From Draconibacterium sediminis (GTDB lineage: Bacteria; Bacteroidota; Bacteroidia; Bacteroidales; Prolixibacteraceae), in assembly GCF_000949475.1 (NCBI RefSeq), contig NZ_JRHC01000003.1, positions 248,001-312,000 on the forward strand: DNA of 64,000 bases, read 5' to 3'. Positions 9,192-18,163 of the stretch are shown here, one piece after another. A model generated the notes under the pieces. It saw nothing but the letters and a program-made list of their open reading frames with translations. It made no database searches and was not told the origin of the DNA. Position 1 is the stretch's first letter; each line of letters begins with the position of its first letter. A program made the translations under genes and the position numbers.

Positions 9192-11489
9192 TTAGTCTTC
9201 AAATGTCATGGAGTAGGGGAAACTAGTAGTTTCCGTTCCACGCGTTTTATTTGGCTGGCTGGCCATGTCAAAAACAATCTCTCCGCCATTTTGAATGGTA
9301 GCGTGTTTCAGGAAGTTTTTATTGTACGATTCGCCGTTCAGCACCACATCGTTTACATAAACGTTTTCCTTTGAGTTGTTCGTTGCATCGATTACAAACT
9401 CATTTCCGTTTTCAAGTGTAAGTGTAATTTTGTTGAACAGTGGAGATCCCAGCACGTACTCGTCGGTTCCAGGACAAACAGGATAGAATCCCATTGAACT
9501 GAAAACATACCATGCCGAAGTCTGGCCATTGTCTTCGTCGCCACAATAACCATCAGCCTGGTACGAGTACAATTTTGTCAGCACTTCACGAACATGCGCC
9601 TGTGTTTTCCAGGGTTGATCGGAATAATTGTACAGGTATATCATGTGCTGAATTGGCTGGTTACCGTGCGCATAGTTACCCATTCCGGCAATCTGCATTT
9701 CACGAATTTCGTGAATAGTACCACCATAATATGAATCGTCGAAAATAGGTGGAACAACAAATACCGAGTCGAGCATAGCCACAAAATCATCGTTTCCGCC
9801 CATCAGTTGTTTCAGGCCTTCAATGTCCTGAAAAACGCTCCAGGTATAGTGCCAGCTGTTTCCTTCGGTAAAAGCATCGCCCCATTTGTACGGGCTGAAT
9901 GGCGACTGGAAAGTACCATCTTCGTTTTTACCGCGCATAAGTTTGCTTTCGGCATCGAAAACATTGTGGAAATTTCGGGCACGTTGTTTAAACAGGTCAA
10001 TCTCTTCCTGTGGTTTTCCCAGTTCCTGCGCCAGTTTCCAAATGCAGTAATCGGCGTAAGCATATTCCAGCGTACGGGCAGTATTTTCGTTAATGCCAAC
10101 GTTGTAAGGCACATAACCCAGCTCGTTGTAATAATCTGCTCCATAACGGCCAACAGAATGAATCTGCTCCATATATCCGTTGGTGTTTTTAATCATGGCT
10201 TCGTACAAAGTTTCAATGTCGTAACCACGAATTCCTTTCAGGTACGAATCGGCAATCAATGATGCCGAGTTAGAGCCGATCATACATCCACGGTGACCCG
10301 GACTTGCCCATTCCGGCAGCCAGCCACTTTCTTTGTAAGTATTAACAAGCCCTTCCATTATCTGACTGTTCAGATCAGGATACATTAACGTAAAGAATGG
10401 GAATACCGCGCGGAAAGTGTCCCAGAAACCATTGTCGGTAAACATATATCCCGGTAATACTTCGCCGTTGTACGGACTGTAGTGTACGATATTATTGTCG
10501 GCATCAAATTCGTAAAATTTACGCGGGAAAAGCAATGTGCGGTACAGGCAAGAGTAAAAGGTTTTTTGTTCGGCTTCGCTGCCGCCTTCAACTTTAATCC
10601 GGCCCAGTTCTTTTTCCCAGATCTGCTCGCCTTCAGCTTTAATTGTTTCAAACGATTTGTCGCCAATCTCTCTGCTCAGGTTCAATTCAGCTTGTTCGGC
10701 ACTGATAAATGATGAGGCCAGTTTTACATTTACTTCTTCACCTTTTTTGGTTTTAAAACCAACGATACCACCTACGTGAAAACTTTGGGCTTCGTCAGTT
10801 TCCTGCAAATTATCGTCTTTCCAGGTTTTTACCACCTCAAAATCCTTATCGAAAACGGCAACAAAATAATTCTTGAAATTGGCAGGTACGCCGCCATGAT
10901 TGTTCTGGCAGTAACCAACAATTTTACGTTCTTCAGGAATTATCTTCACCATCGATCCGCCATCGAATGCATCCAAAAGAATGTACGAATTGTCATTTTC
11001 AGGAAAAGTGAAACGGAACGACACAGCGCGGTCGGTTGGTGTAAACTCGGTGGTTACATCGTAATCGGCCAGGTACACTTTGTAGTAGTGCGGTTGGGCC
11101 ACTTCGGCTTTGTGCGAAAACCACGAGGCACGTTCAGCGCCTTTAAATTTCAATTCGCCGGTAACCGGCATCAGCGAGAATGCTGCGTAATCATTAATCC
11201 ACGGACTTGGCTGATGTGTTTGTTTAAATCCCTGGATTTTGTACGAATCGTACGTATAACCCCAGCCGTCGCCCATGCGTCCGGTTTGTGGTGTCCAGAA
11301 ATTCATTCCCCACGGCCTTGCAATGGCAGGGTAGGTGTTTCCGTTTGATAGTTTAAATTCCGAATCGGTACCCATTAACGGGTTTACCATGTCAACCAGT
11401 TTTGTGGGCGTCGTTGTTGGTTGCGTGCTGACTTTTGAAGTGCAGCTAAATAGAATTGCGCCAAGGCAAAACAATAAAAAATACTTCAT
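9192..11489 (-). CDS. GH92 alpha-mannosidase family lipoprotein, Gln variant of the catalytic-acid motif
   Basis: A 765-residue protein with a lipoprotein signal (lipobox FSCT, Cys near residue 16), so exported and lipid-anchored. GH92 enzymes are calcium-dependent exo-alpha-mannosidases. The family landmarks are present: N-terminal VNPLMGTDSEF, GFWDTFRAVFPFFTLMYPD in the middle, and DNGQTSAWYVFSSMGFYPV near the C-terminus, containing the catalytic-base region. The HGNEP motif, whose Glu is the general acid in characterised members, reads HGNQP here, with Gln at residue 611. The paralogue upstream keeps Glu. As I recall, such a Gln is known in a mannose-1-phosphate-6-mannose (uncapping) GH92, where the leaving group needs no protonation. 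It is second in a two-gene unit, 71 bp after the first. Confidence 0.93.
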   Translation of the reverse strand: MKYFLLFCLGAILFSCTSKVSTQPTTTPTKLVDMVNPLMGTDSEFKLSNGNTYPAIARPWGMNFWTPQTGRMGDGWGYTYDSYKIQGFKQTHQPSPWINDYAAFSLMPVTGELKFKGAERASWFSHKAEVAQPHYYKVYLADYDVTTEFTPTDRAVSFRFTFPENDNSYILLDAFDGGSMVKIIPEERKIVGYCQNNHGGVPANFKNYFVAVFDKDFEVVKTWKDDNLQETDEAQSFHVGGIVGFKTKKGEEVNVKLASSFISAEQAELNLSREIGDKSFETIKAEGEQIWEKELGRIKVEGGSEAEQKTFYSCLYRTLLFPRKFYEFDADNNIVHYSPYNGEVLPGYMFTDNGFWDTFRAVFPFFTLMYPDLNSQIMEGLVNTYKESGWLPEWASPGHRGCMIGSNSASLIADSYLKGIRGYDIETLYEAMIKNTNGYMEQIHSVGRYGADYYNELGYVPYNVGINENTARTLEYAYADYCIWKLAQELGKPQEEIDLFKQRARNFHNVFDAESKLMRGKNEDGTFQSPFSPYKWGDAFTEGNSWHYTWSVFQDIEGLKQLMGGNDDFVAMLDSVFVVPPIFDDSYYGGTIHEIREMQIAGMGNYAHGNQPIQHMIYLYNYSDQPWKTQAHVREVLTKLYSYQADGYCGDEDNGQTSAWYVFSSMGFYPVCPGTDEYVLGSPLFNKITLTLENGNEFVIDATNNSKENVYVNDVVLNGESYNKNFLKHATIQNGGEIVFDMASQPNKTRGTETTSFPYSMTFED

Positions 11490-11560
11490 GTAGTGAGTTT
11501 ATTAAGTTGTTGTATAGGTATAAAACAGGCGCAAAAATATAATTATTTTGTTCAAACCTG

Positions 11561-13783
11561 CTATTCATAGCCCGATTTAGGACGGCTGCCTGCAGCTTGA
11601 CCAAATTCTTTATTAGGTTCTGCAGCCATGTTAAATTCCAGCACTCCACCATTAACAACATCAGTGTGTGTGATATAGCTTTTTGTATAAGGTTCGCCAT
11701 TCAGTGTAACCGAATCGATATAAATATTTGTCTTATTCAGGTTTTTAGCTTTTACCTCAAATGTTTTCTCGCCCGGTAATTCAATGGTAGCCGATTCAAA
11801 CAGCGGACTGCCAAAAACATGAACACCATTGGCCGGATTAACCGGGTAAAATCCCATTGACGAGAACACATACCACGCCGACATTTGTCCGCAGTCTTCG
11901 TTTCCGCAAAGTCCGTCGGGTTGGTCGGTATACATTTCATTCATAATGAAATTTACTTTTTCGGCCGTTTTCCATTGCTGACCTGCAAACGCGTACATAT
12001 AAGGGATGTGGTGCCCCGGTTCGTTTCCGTGCGCATACATACCAATCAATCCCGAAATGTCGCTTGATGCGCCTTCGTTTAAGGTTTCTTCGGTTGTAAA
12101 AAGCTCATCCAGTTTTTCTGTAAAAGCAGTTTCGCTTTCGAAAAGATTGATCAATCCGTTAATATCGTGCGGAACCAGCCAGGTGTATTGCCAGGCATTT
12201 CCTTCGCAAAAATCGTCGGCACGGTGTTCCGAGTGAACCGGGTTAAAAGGAGTACGCCAGCTGTCATCGGCAATTCTACCTCGCATAAAACCGGTTTCCT
12301 TATTGAAATAGTTCTCGTAATATTTTGCTCGTTTGGAAAATAATTCAAAGTCTTCAGTTTTTCCCAGTTTTTTTGCCATAGCCGCCACACACCAGTCGTC
12401 AATGGCATATTCCAGCGCCATTGCAACCGATTCAACTGTTGAATCAGCCGGAATGTAACCTTTTTCTTTTATAAAGTTCAGTCCGCGCTCATCCATCAGC
12501 ATGGTTGATTTTACGGCTTTAAAAGCTTTTTCTGCATCAAAACCGGTATATCCTTTTAGTAAAGCATCGGCAATTACCGGAATAGCGTGGTTGCCCACCA
12601 TTGTGTTGGTTTCGTTGCCGTGCAGGTGCCACACCGGAAGTTTGCCCTGCTGATCGTAAATTGCAAGCATTGTATTTACCATATCGTCAACACGATCCTG
12701 ATGCACCAGCGTAAACAGCGGATGGGCTGCGCGGTAGGTATCCCACAACGAAAAAGTGGTGTAGGTATCGTAACCCGGGTCGGTGTAGTTTTTACCATCG
12801 GCACCGCGGTAATCGCCGTTAACATCATCGAACAACGATGGTGCTATCATTGTGTGATACAATGCGGTGTAAAAGGTAGTTTTTGTTGATGGATCAGTAT
12901 TTCCAATTTTTATTTTGCCCAACTCGGTATTCCATTTGGTGCGGGCTTGTGCTTTTGTGGCTTCAAAATCCCACTGCGCCAATTCGGCGTTTAGGTTGTT
13001 TTTTGCACCATCGGTGCTAACCGGAGAAATTGCAGTTTTTACGAGTAATTCACCGTTACCTTCAAATTCAATTTCAACGGTGCTAATTCCTTTGTCGTTT
13101 TGTCGCAGTATTTCGAGAGTTTTAATGGGTTTCGAAAATTCGGTATGGAAATAAATTTTTTGGTCTGCTGCCCATCCTTTTGAATAGCGAAATCCGCTAA
13201 TGCTATTGTCGCCTTCCTGTTGAAGATCGGCTTTGGTAAGTGCATCCCAGCCTGTTCCGTAAGCGAGGTCGATAATTAATTTCGAATTGCCCGAAGCGTT
13301 AAAGTTGTATCGGTGAAAACCTACACGTTCGGTGGTTGTTAGTTCAGCCTGAACGTTGTATTTATTGATATTAATGGAGTAATATCCGGGGCTGACCTGT
13401 TCGTCGTCGTGCGTGTAAAGGGCACTCCACGGATAGGCTTCGTTTGATGCCTGCTCGTAATTGAAATCATCTGAAACGGGCATAAATAGCAAATCGCCAA
13501 GATCGCCAATACCTGTTCCACTCAAGTGTGTATGCGCAAATCCGATCAGTACCGAATCGGAATAATGATAGCCTGAGCACCAGTCCCAGGTTTCCTGTGC
13601 ATTGTTTGGCCCAAGCTGAACGGCACCAAAAGGAACGTTTGCCCCTACAAAAACATGTCCGTGGTAATCGCTGCCGATATACGGATCTACATAAGCTGAA
13701 AAATCTTCAGGTTTTGGTGCCTGCGAGCACGATAGTAAGATGAACGCAAAAAATGCGTTTACAATTAAAATTATACGGTTCAT
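11561..13783 (-). CDS. GH92 alpha-mannosidase lipoprotein, canonical active site
   Basis: A 740-residue lipoprotein (lipobox LLSCSQ) of family GH92, predicted to remove terminal alpha-mannose from glycans at the cell surface or in the periplasm. It starts the mature part with YVDPYIGSDYHGHVFVGANVPFGAVQLGP, a typical GH92 N-terminal beta-sandwich. The catalytic motif HGNEPGHH carries Glu at residue 588, and GNEDCGQMSAWYVFSSMGFYPV follows. FSLWDTYRAAHPLFTLVHQD is the conserved middle motif. It is the first gene of the pair, with a candidate promoter at 13817-13848. Linkage specificity (1,2, 1,3 or 1,6) cannot be read from the sequence. Confidence 0.95.
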   Translation of the reverse strand: MNRIILIVNAFFAFILLSCSQAPKPEDFSAYVDPYIGSDYHGHVFVGANVPFGAVQLGPNNAQETWDWCSGYHYSDSVLIGFAHTHLSGTGIGDLGDLLFMPVSDDFNYEQASNEAYPWSALYTHDDEQVSPGYYSININKYNVQAELTTTERVGFHRYNFNASGNSKLIIDLAYGTGWDALTKADLQQEGDNSISGFRYSKGWAADQKIYFHTEFSKPIKTLEILRQNDKGISTVEIEFEGNGELLVKTAISPVSTDGAKNNLNAELAQWDFEATKAQARTKWNTELGKIKIGNTDPSTKTTFYTALYHTMIAPSLFDDVNGDYRGADGKNYTDPGYDTYTTFSLWDTYRAAHPLFTLVHQDRVDDMVNTMLAIYDQQGKLPVWHLHGNETNTMVGNHAIPVIADALLKGYTGFDAEKAFKAVKSTMLMDERGLNFIKEKGYIPADSTVESVAMALEYAIDDWCVAAMAKKLGKTEDFELFSKRAKYYENYFNKETGFMRGRIADDSWRTPFNPVHSEHRADDFCEGNAWQYTWLVPHDINGLINLFESETAFTEKLDELFTTEETLNEGASSDISGLIGMYAHGNEPGHHIPYMYAFAGQQWKTAEKVNFIMNEMYTDQPDGLCGNEDCGQMSAWYVFSSMGFYPVNPANGVHVFGSPLFESATIELPGEKTFEVKAKNLNKTNIYIDSVTLNGEPYTKSYITHTDVVNGGVLEFNMAAEPNKEFGQAAGSRPKSGYE

Positions 13784-13816
13784 TTTGTTGAATTAGGTAT
13801 GCAATTAAAAAACACG

Positions 13817-13848
13817 GAAAAATATCAGTATAATCCCGATGCCGCAAA
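13817..13848 (-). promoter_or_regulatory. Candidate promoter of the GH92 pair
   Basis: On the minus strand TTTG (complement of 13845-13848) is followed after exactly 20 bp by TATTTTTC (complement of 13817-13824), close to the Bacteroidota TTTG...TAnnTTTG pattern. It ends 34 bp before the start codon. Confidence 0.45.
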
Positions 13849-13915
13849 ATTAATTAAATTTTGAAACGTGGGGGTGAATCTTGTCATGTAACGAGATGGT
13901 TCGCAAGCTAAATTC

Positions 13916-13970
13916 TTATAGCTCCGGAAAACGATCCGGTTCCACTTCGTGCATCATTTTATCAACATTT
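13916..13970 (-). pseudogene. Remnant of the 3' end of the fused E1 dehydrogenase gene
   Basis: Read on the minus strand this stretch encodes NVDKMMHEVEPDRFPEL followed by TAA, against NVYEMMNEVEPDRFPEL and TAG at the real E1 C-terminus. At DNA level 13917-13970 matches 18159-18212 with about five mismatches in 54 positions. Similarity stops upstream (higher coordinates), where in-frame stops appear. The remnant sits in the otherwise gene-free 13784-14131 interval, before the two DUF3857 genes. Confidence 0.85.
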
Positions 13971-14131
13971 CAGAAATTTCAGCAAGAAGGTCTCATGCAT
14001 CAATGATGTTTATGTTTAATAACATTATTCATAAACTTCAAGATAATAGGTCGATTTTATGAAATGTTTCTTTTTTTCGTAAACTTTGTTAGCATAATTA
14101 GTCTAATCTTAAAAACCAAAACTTTAAACTT

Positions 14132-16171
14132 ATGAAGTCTTTACTATTGTTGCCCTTGTTTCTTCTAATCATTTTATCAGCTAATTGTAACGAGAAAAAA
14201 GTCAAGTTTGGAAAGATCGATAAAGAAGATCTGGAAATGACCGTTTATGAAAAAGATACCACGGCTGTGGCAGTTGTTTTATATGAGTATGGTGACAGTG
14301 AAATAGAGTACAATCAGGCTGTAGGTTGGAGACTGGTATTTTCAGTACACCGGCGAATTAAAATTTTAAAAAAGGAGGGTGTTGAATATGCTGATTTCCA
14401 GATTGGACTGAGCAAAGATGGCATGTATGAAGAGGAGGTAAATGGATTAAAGGCCATCACTTTTAATCTGGAAGGTGGAAAAATTGAAAAGACTGAGTTG
14501 AGTAATAAAGATGTCCATCTGGATGATGTAAATAAATATTACAAACAGGAAACTTTTTCCATGCCAAACGTAAAGGTTGGTTCGGTTATCGACTTAAAAT
14601 ACTCCATAGATTGTAAGGCCTTTGTTCGAAATATGCGGCCCTGGATGTTTCAACACAGTATTCCTACTGTTTACAGCGAGTACCTGGTGAAAGTTCCCGA
14701 ATATTTCAGATACAGAAAGTTTACTCTAGGTTTCGAAAACTATGCGGCATTTGAAGAAGATTCGTATCCCGTATCCCAGGTGATAACCTATAAAACACGT
14801 TCCGCAGCTGATTTTCAGACTCCCGGGCACATCAATAGCACACAGTATGACCAAAGTACACTGGCTTTTTCCAATAACAGATACCACTGGATTGCAGAGG
14901 ATATGCCTGCTTTCGAAAAAGAAGCATATATTTCAACAGTAGATAATTATATCCAACAGGTTCAATTTGAATTACAATCTGTTCAGTTTCCGGGTGAAAA
15001 GCTCCATACCTATTCCGAGTCGTGGGAGTCGATCAATAAAAACTTAAAAGAAGATGAAGATTTCGGTAAGATTGTATTTGGAAATGCAAACTTTCTGGGA
15101 GATGAAACCAATAAACTACTATCGGGAATAGCAGACGATATGGAGAAAGTTGCTATTCTGTATAACCACGTACGCTCTAACTATAAATTTACAGGCAGAA
15201 ATTCGATATATTCAAAAGGACTTCGTAAAACTGTTTCAGATAAGAATGGAAATGTTGCCGATATTAATTTCCTTTTGTCTGCCTATTTAAGAAACGCCGG
15301 ATTCTCAGTAAAGCCAATGGTATTAAGTACACGGTCAAATGGAATGTTCTTATATCCAACGGTTACTTCATTTAACTATGTGGTATTGGTTGCCGAGATA
15401 GATGGTAAACCGTTACTATTAGATGCAGCTGACAAAGATTGCACACTAAATGAGTTGCCTTACCAGTGTCTTAATGGTAATGGTTTAATTGTTGGCGGTG
15501 CAGAACCGGAGTGGGTAAATCTTTACAAGCTGGGAAATGCCAATTCTCAATTTGTATCAACAATTCAAGTAGCGGAGGATGGTAAATTGTCAGGTTCGGT
15601 ATCTATAGCAAGAATGGGTTATGCAGCTCAGGCATTCAGAACTGAAGTTGGAGAGTTTACGAATGTGGAAAAGTATATTGAAGATTTTGCTGACAGCAAT
15701 CTTGACTGGGATATTGAAGAGCACGAGGTTGATGGGGTGAACGAACTCAGAAATCGCATAACCGAGAAATTGGAAGTTAGTCTTACTAATAAGAGCATAT
15801 CTGCAGGTGACATGATTTATATTACTCCTTTAATTGCCAATGCAACCGACGAGAATCCTTTTAAGCTGGCAGAGCGAAAATATCCGGTTGATTTTGGATT
15901 TAACTTTAAGGAAAGTGAAATGGTAGTATTCAATTTACCCGAAGGTTATGTTGTTGAAGAGATGCCCGAAACATTTAAAGCAATATTGCCCGGATCGAAA
16001 GCATCTTATTTGTTTTCAGTTCAGAAAATTAATGATAAGCAGTTACAGGTAATTTCCAACTTAGCGGTAAATCAGCCGGTATTTCAGGCCGAGGATTATG
16101 CAGCCTTAAAAGAGTTATTTAATCATATTATCGAAAAACAGAGTCAGCAGATTGTTCTGAAGAAGATTTAA
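14132..16171 (+). CDS. DUF3857/transglutaminase-like exported protein, catalytic residues missing
   Basis: A 679-residue exported protein with a hydrophobic leader ending ILSANC, possibly a lipoprotein with a non-standard lipobox. The N-terminal half matches DUF3857 (WRLVFSVHRRIKILKKEGVEYADFQ), followed by a transglutaminase-like core and a C-terminal DUF3858-type beta domain (YPVDFGF, then FNLPEGYVVEEMPE). In the paralogue downstream the core has YGDCKA and FNHVIL. Here the equivalent segments read NVADINF and FNYVVL, so the Cys and His are absent and no enzymatic activity is expected. The role is unknown; related proteins occur in Bacteroidota envelopes. It lies 84 bp before its paralogue, and both are in a segment flanked by copies of the E1 3' end. 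Confidence 0.85.
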   Translation: MKSLLLLPLFLLIILSANCNEKKVKFGKIDKEDLEMTVYEKDTTAVAVVLYEYGDSEIEYNQAVGWRLVFSVHRRIKILKKEGVEYADFQIGLSKDGMYEEEVNGLKAITFNLEGGKIEKTELSNKDVHLDDVNKYYKQETFSMPNVKVGSVIDLKYSIDCKAFVRNMRPWMFQHSIPTVYSEYLVKVPEYFRYRKFTLGFENYAAFEEDSYPVSQVITYKTRSAADFQTPGHINSTQYDQSTLAFSNNRYHWIAEDMPAFEKEAYISTVDNYIQQVQFELQSVQFPGEKLHTYSESWESINKNLKEDEDFGKIVFGNANFLGDETNKLLSGIADDMEKVAILYNHVRSNYKFTGRNSIYSKGLRKTVSDKNGNVADINFLLSAYLRNAGFSVKPMVLSTRSNGMFLYPTVTSFNYVVLVAEIDGKPLLLDAADKDCTLNELPYQCLNGNGLIVGGAEPEWVNLYKLGNANSQFVSTIQVAEDGKLSGSVSIARMGYAAQAFRTEVGEFTNVEKYIEDFADSNLDWDIEEHEVDGVNELRNRITEKLEVSLTNKSISAGDMIYITPLIANATDENPFKLAERKYPVDFGFNFKESEMVVFNLPEGYVVEEMPETFKAILPGSKASYLFSVQKINDKQLQVISNLAVNQPVFQAEDYAALKELFNHIIEKQSQQIVLKKI

Positions 16172-16255
16172 TGATTGCTATTGGGCTTAAATATTGAATT
16201 TAAATTACCGCTTTTCGGGGGCTTCAATCTGTTCTGTTAATTAATTCGAAAACTA

Positions 16256-18163
16256 ATGAGCTTAAAACACAACTTATTAATACTGATTATTCTATGGTCG
16301 GGTTTTTCTCTCCATGCAAAAGAATCTTTCTATCCGGTTTCAGATATAAATCCGATTTTGTTGCTGAATTCAAACGCCGTAGTTCGCGAGAGCAAAATCT
16401 TACTTGAGATTTACTCTACAAAGAAAGTGAGTTATAAAGTTAAGGAGGTTATAACTGTGTTGAACGAAAACGGAGAAAGCGAAGGGGTACTCTATATTCC
16501 GTATGACTCAAATAGAACTGTGAACATTAAAGAGGCAGTGGTTTATGATAAAAATGGATCGTTTGTAAAGAAGTTTAAAAACACTGAAATCTACGATCAG
16601 CGTTATTTCGATGGATTTTCTTTGTATAGCGATGCACGATTTAAACGAATAACTCCAAATGTCAGTACTTATCCTTACACTGTGATGTACGAGTATACGA
16701 TAGATTTTAACGGGGTTGTAGACTATTACGATTGGACACCCATTGATGGCTATTATAAATCAATCGAGCGGACCAGCTATTCGATAAGGTTGCACGATGA
16801 TATGCAAGTTCGGATTCGGGAAAATAATATTGAATCGATAGAAAAAAATGAAGAGGTAGATGACGATGTTCAGTATTCGTGGCAACTAAAGAATCAACTT
16901 GCCATTGAAAGAGAACCTTATGCAATTCCGATTTATGAGCATGTTCCGACTATTAGTATTGCTCCAACAGAATTCTCCTATTTTGGAACGGATGGTGATT
17001 TATCGACCTGGGAAAGTTACGGACAGTGGATATGGGAATTGATAGAAGATAAAACAACATTGCCCGAAGAACGAATACTTTTTCTGAAAGAGCTTGTAAA
17101 AGGAGAAGATAATACTTTGGATAAAGTGAAAGCGATTTATAAATACCTGCAGGAAGAAACGCGTTATGTAAGTGTTCAGTTGGGCATAGGCGGTTTTGAA
17201 CCCCTTTCAGCTGAAAAAGTTGATGAGGTGAAGTATGGTGATTGTAAAGCCCTGGTAAATTATATGCGTGCAATGTTGGAGGCGGTTGGAATAATTTCGT
17301 ATTATACCCTGGTTAATGCCGGTCGTACGGCAGAGAAAATTGTACCTGACTTTCCGTCGCAGGATTTCAATCATGTTATTTTGTGCGTTCCGCTTGAATC
17401 GGATACGGTATTTCTTGAGTGTACCAGCCAGTTTTCTCCCTTCGGCTTTTTAGGAAGTTTTACTGCTGATCGTATGGTGCTGCTGGTCGATAAAGATAAC
17501 AGTCGTTTAATCCACACCCCAAAATTCAATACAAACGACAACCTGTGGAAATCGTCCGTTTCGATTGTATTAGATCTACAGGGAAATGCTGTTGTAAATG
17601 ATACCGTTGTTTATAGCGGTTTACAATATGAGTTTATTGAAGATCAGTTAAGAAAAACAACCGAAGAACAGATTGAAGATGAATTAAAAGAAGGAGACAT
17701 TACCGGAGCCGTGTACAAAAATATCGTATATCGTTCCAATCAATCTGAAGTTCCTTCAGCCACACGTATCAGGGAAATAGATGTTGCCAGATTCGCTGCC
17801 AAAATGGGTGATCGTTTTTTTATGCCTGTTAATATCATAAATCAGTCATCATCTACTCCAAGGCGGGAGAAGAACAGAACATATCCTTTTCGTATGAACC
17901 TGTCATATCGCGATATCGACAAGGTTGAGATTCAGCTACCCGAAGGATACGAAATAGAATATCTTCCGGGAGGAACCACTATTACATCTGACTTTGGAAG
18001 TTATCAGTATTCTTTAGAAGCTGATGGGCGTACGATCTCTTATGTTCGGAAAAATGAGATCAATGCCGGTACTTTTCAGCCCGAAAAATATGCTGCTTTT
18101 GTAGAATATATGAAAAATATATACGATGCCGATAACCAGAAAATCATTCTGAAAAAACTATAG
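16256..18163 (+). CDS. DUF3857 and transglutaminase-domain exported protein
   Basis: A 635-residue protein with a signal peptide (LLILIILWSGFSLHA). Domain order is DUF3857 (about residues 50-230), transglutaminase-like core (about 270-400) and C-terminal DUF3858-type domain. The core keeps the catalytic elements: Cys in YGDCKAL, His in DFNHVIL and an acidic residue in FLECTS. It is therefore a plausible thiol protease or transglutaminase-type enzyme in the periplasm, with unknown substrate. The last two codons, CTA TAG, form a palindrome that also encodes the last Leu and stop of the convergent E1 gene. Base composition looks more AT-rich than the neighbouring glycosidase genes, judged by eye only. 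Confidence 0.88.
   Translation: MSLKHNLLILIILWSGFSLHAKESFYPVSDINPILLLNSNAVVRESKILLEIYSTKKVSYKVKEVITVLNENGESEGVLYIPYDSNRTVNIKEAVVYDKNGSFVKKFKNTEIYDQRYFDGFSLYSDARFKRITPNVSTYPYTVMYEYTIDFNGVVDYYDWTPIDGYYKSIERTSYSIRLHDDMQVRIRENNIESIEKNEEVDDDVQYSWQLKNQLAIEREPYAIPIYEHVPTISIAPTEFSYFGTDGDLSTWESYGQWIWELIEDKTTLPEERILFLKELVKGEDNTLDKVKAIYKYLQEETRYVSVQLGIGGFEPLSAEKVDEVKYGDCKALVNYMRAMLEAVGIISYYTLVNAGRTAEKIVPDFPSQDFNHVILCVPLESDTVFLECTSQFSPFGFLGSFTADRMVLLVDKDNSRLIHTPKFNTNDNLWKSSVSIVLDLQGNAVVNDTVVYSGLQYEFIEDQLRKTTEEQIEDELKEGDITGAVYKNIVYRSNQSEVPSATRIREIDVARFAAKMGDRFFMPVNIINQSSSTPRREKNRTYPFRMNLSYRDIDKVEIQLPEGYEIEYLPGGTTITSDFGSYQYSLEADGRTISYVRKNEINAGTFQPEKYAAFVEYMKNIYDADNQKIILKKL

Noticed and set aside
13784-18163. 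Complete mobile element (integrase-bearing island)
   Set aside because: The repeats suggest an insertion, but no integrase, transposase or terminal inverted repeats were found, so only the duplication is claimed.
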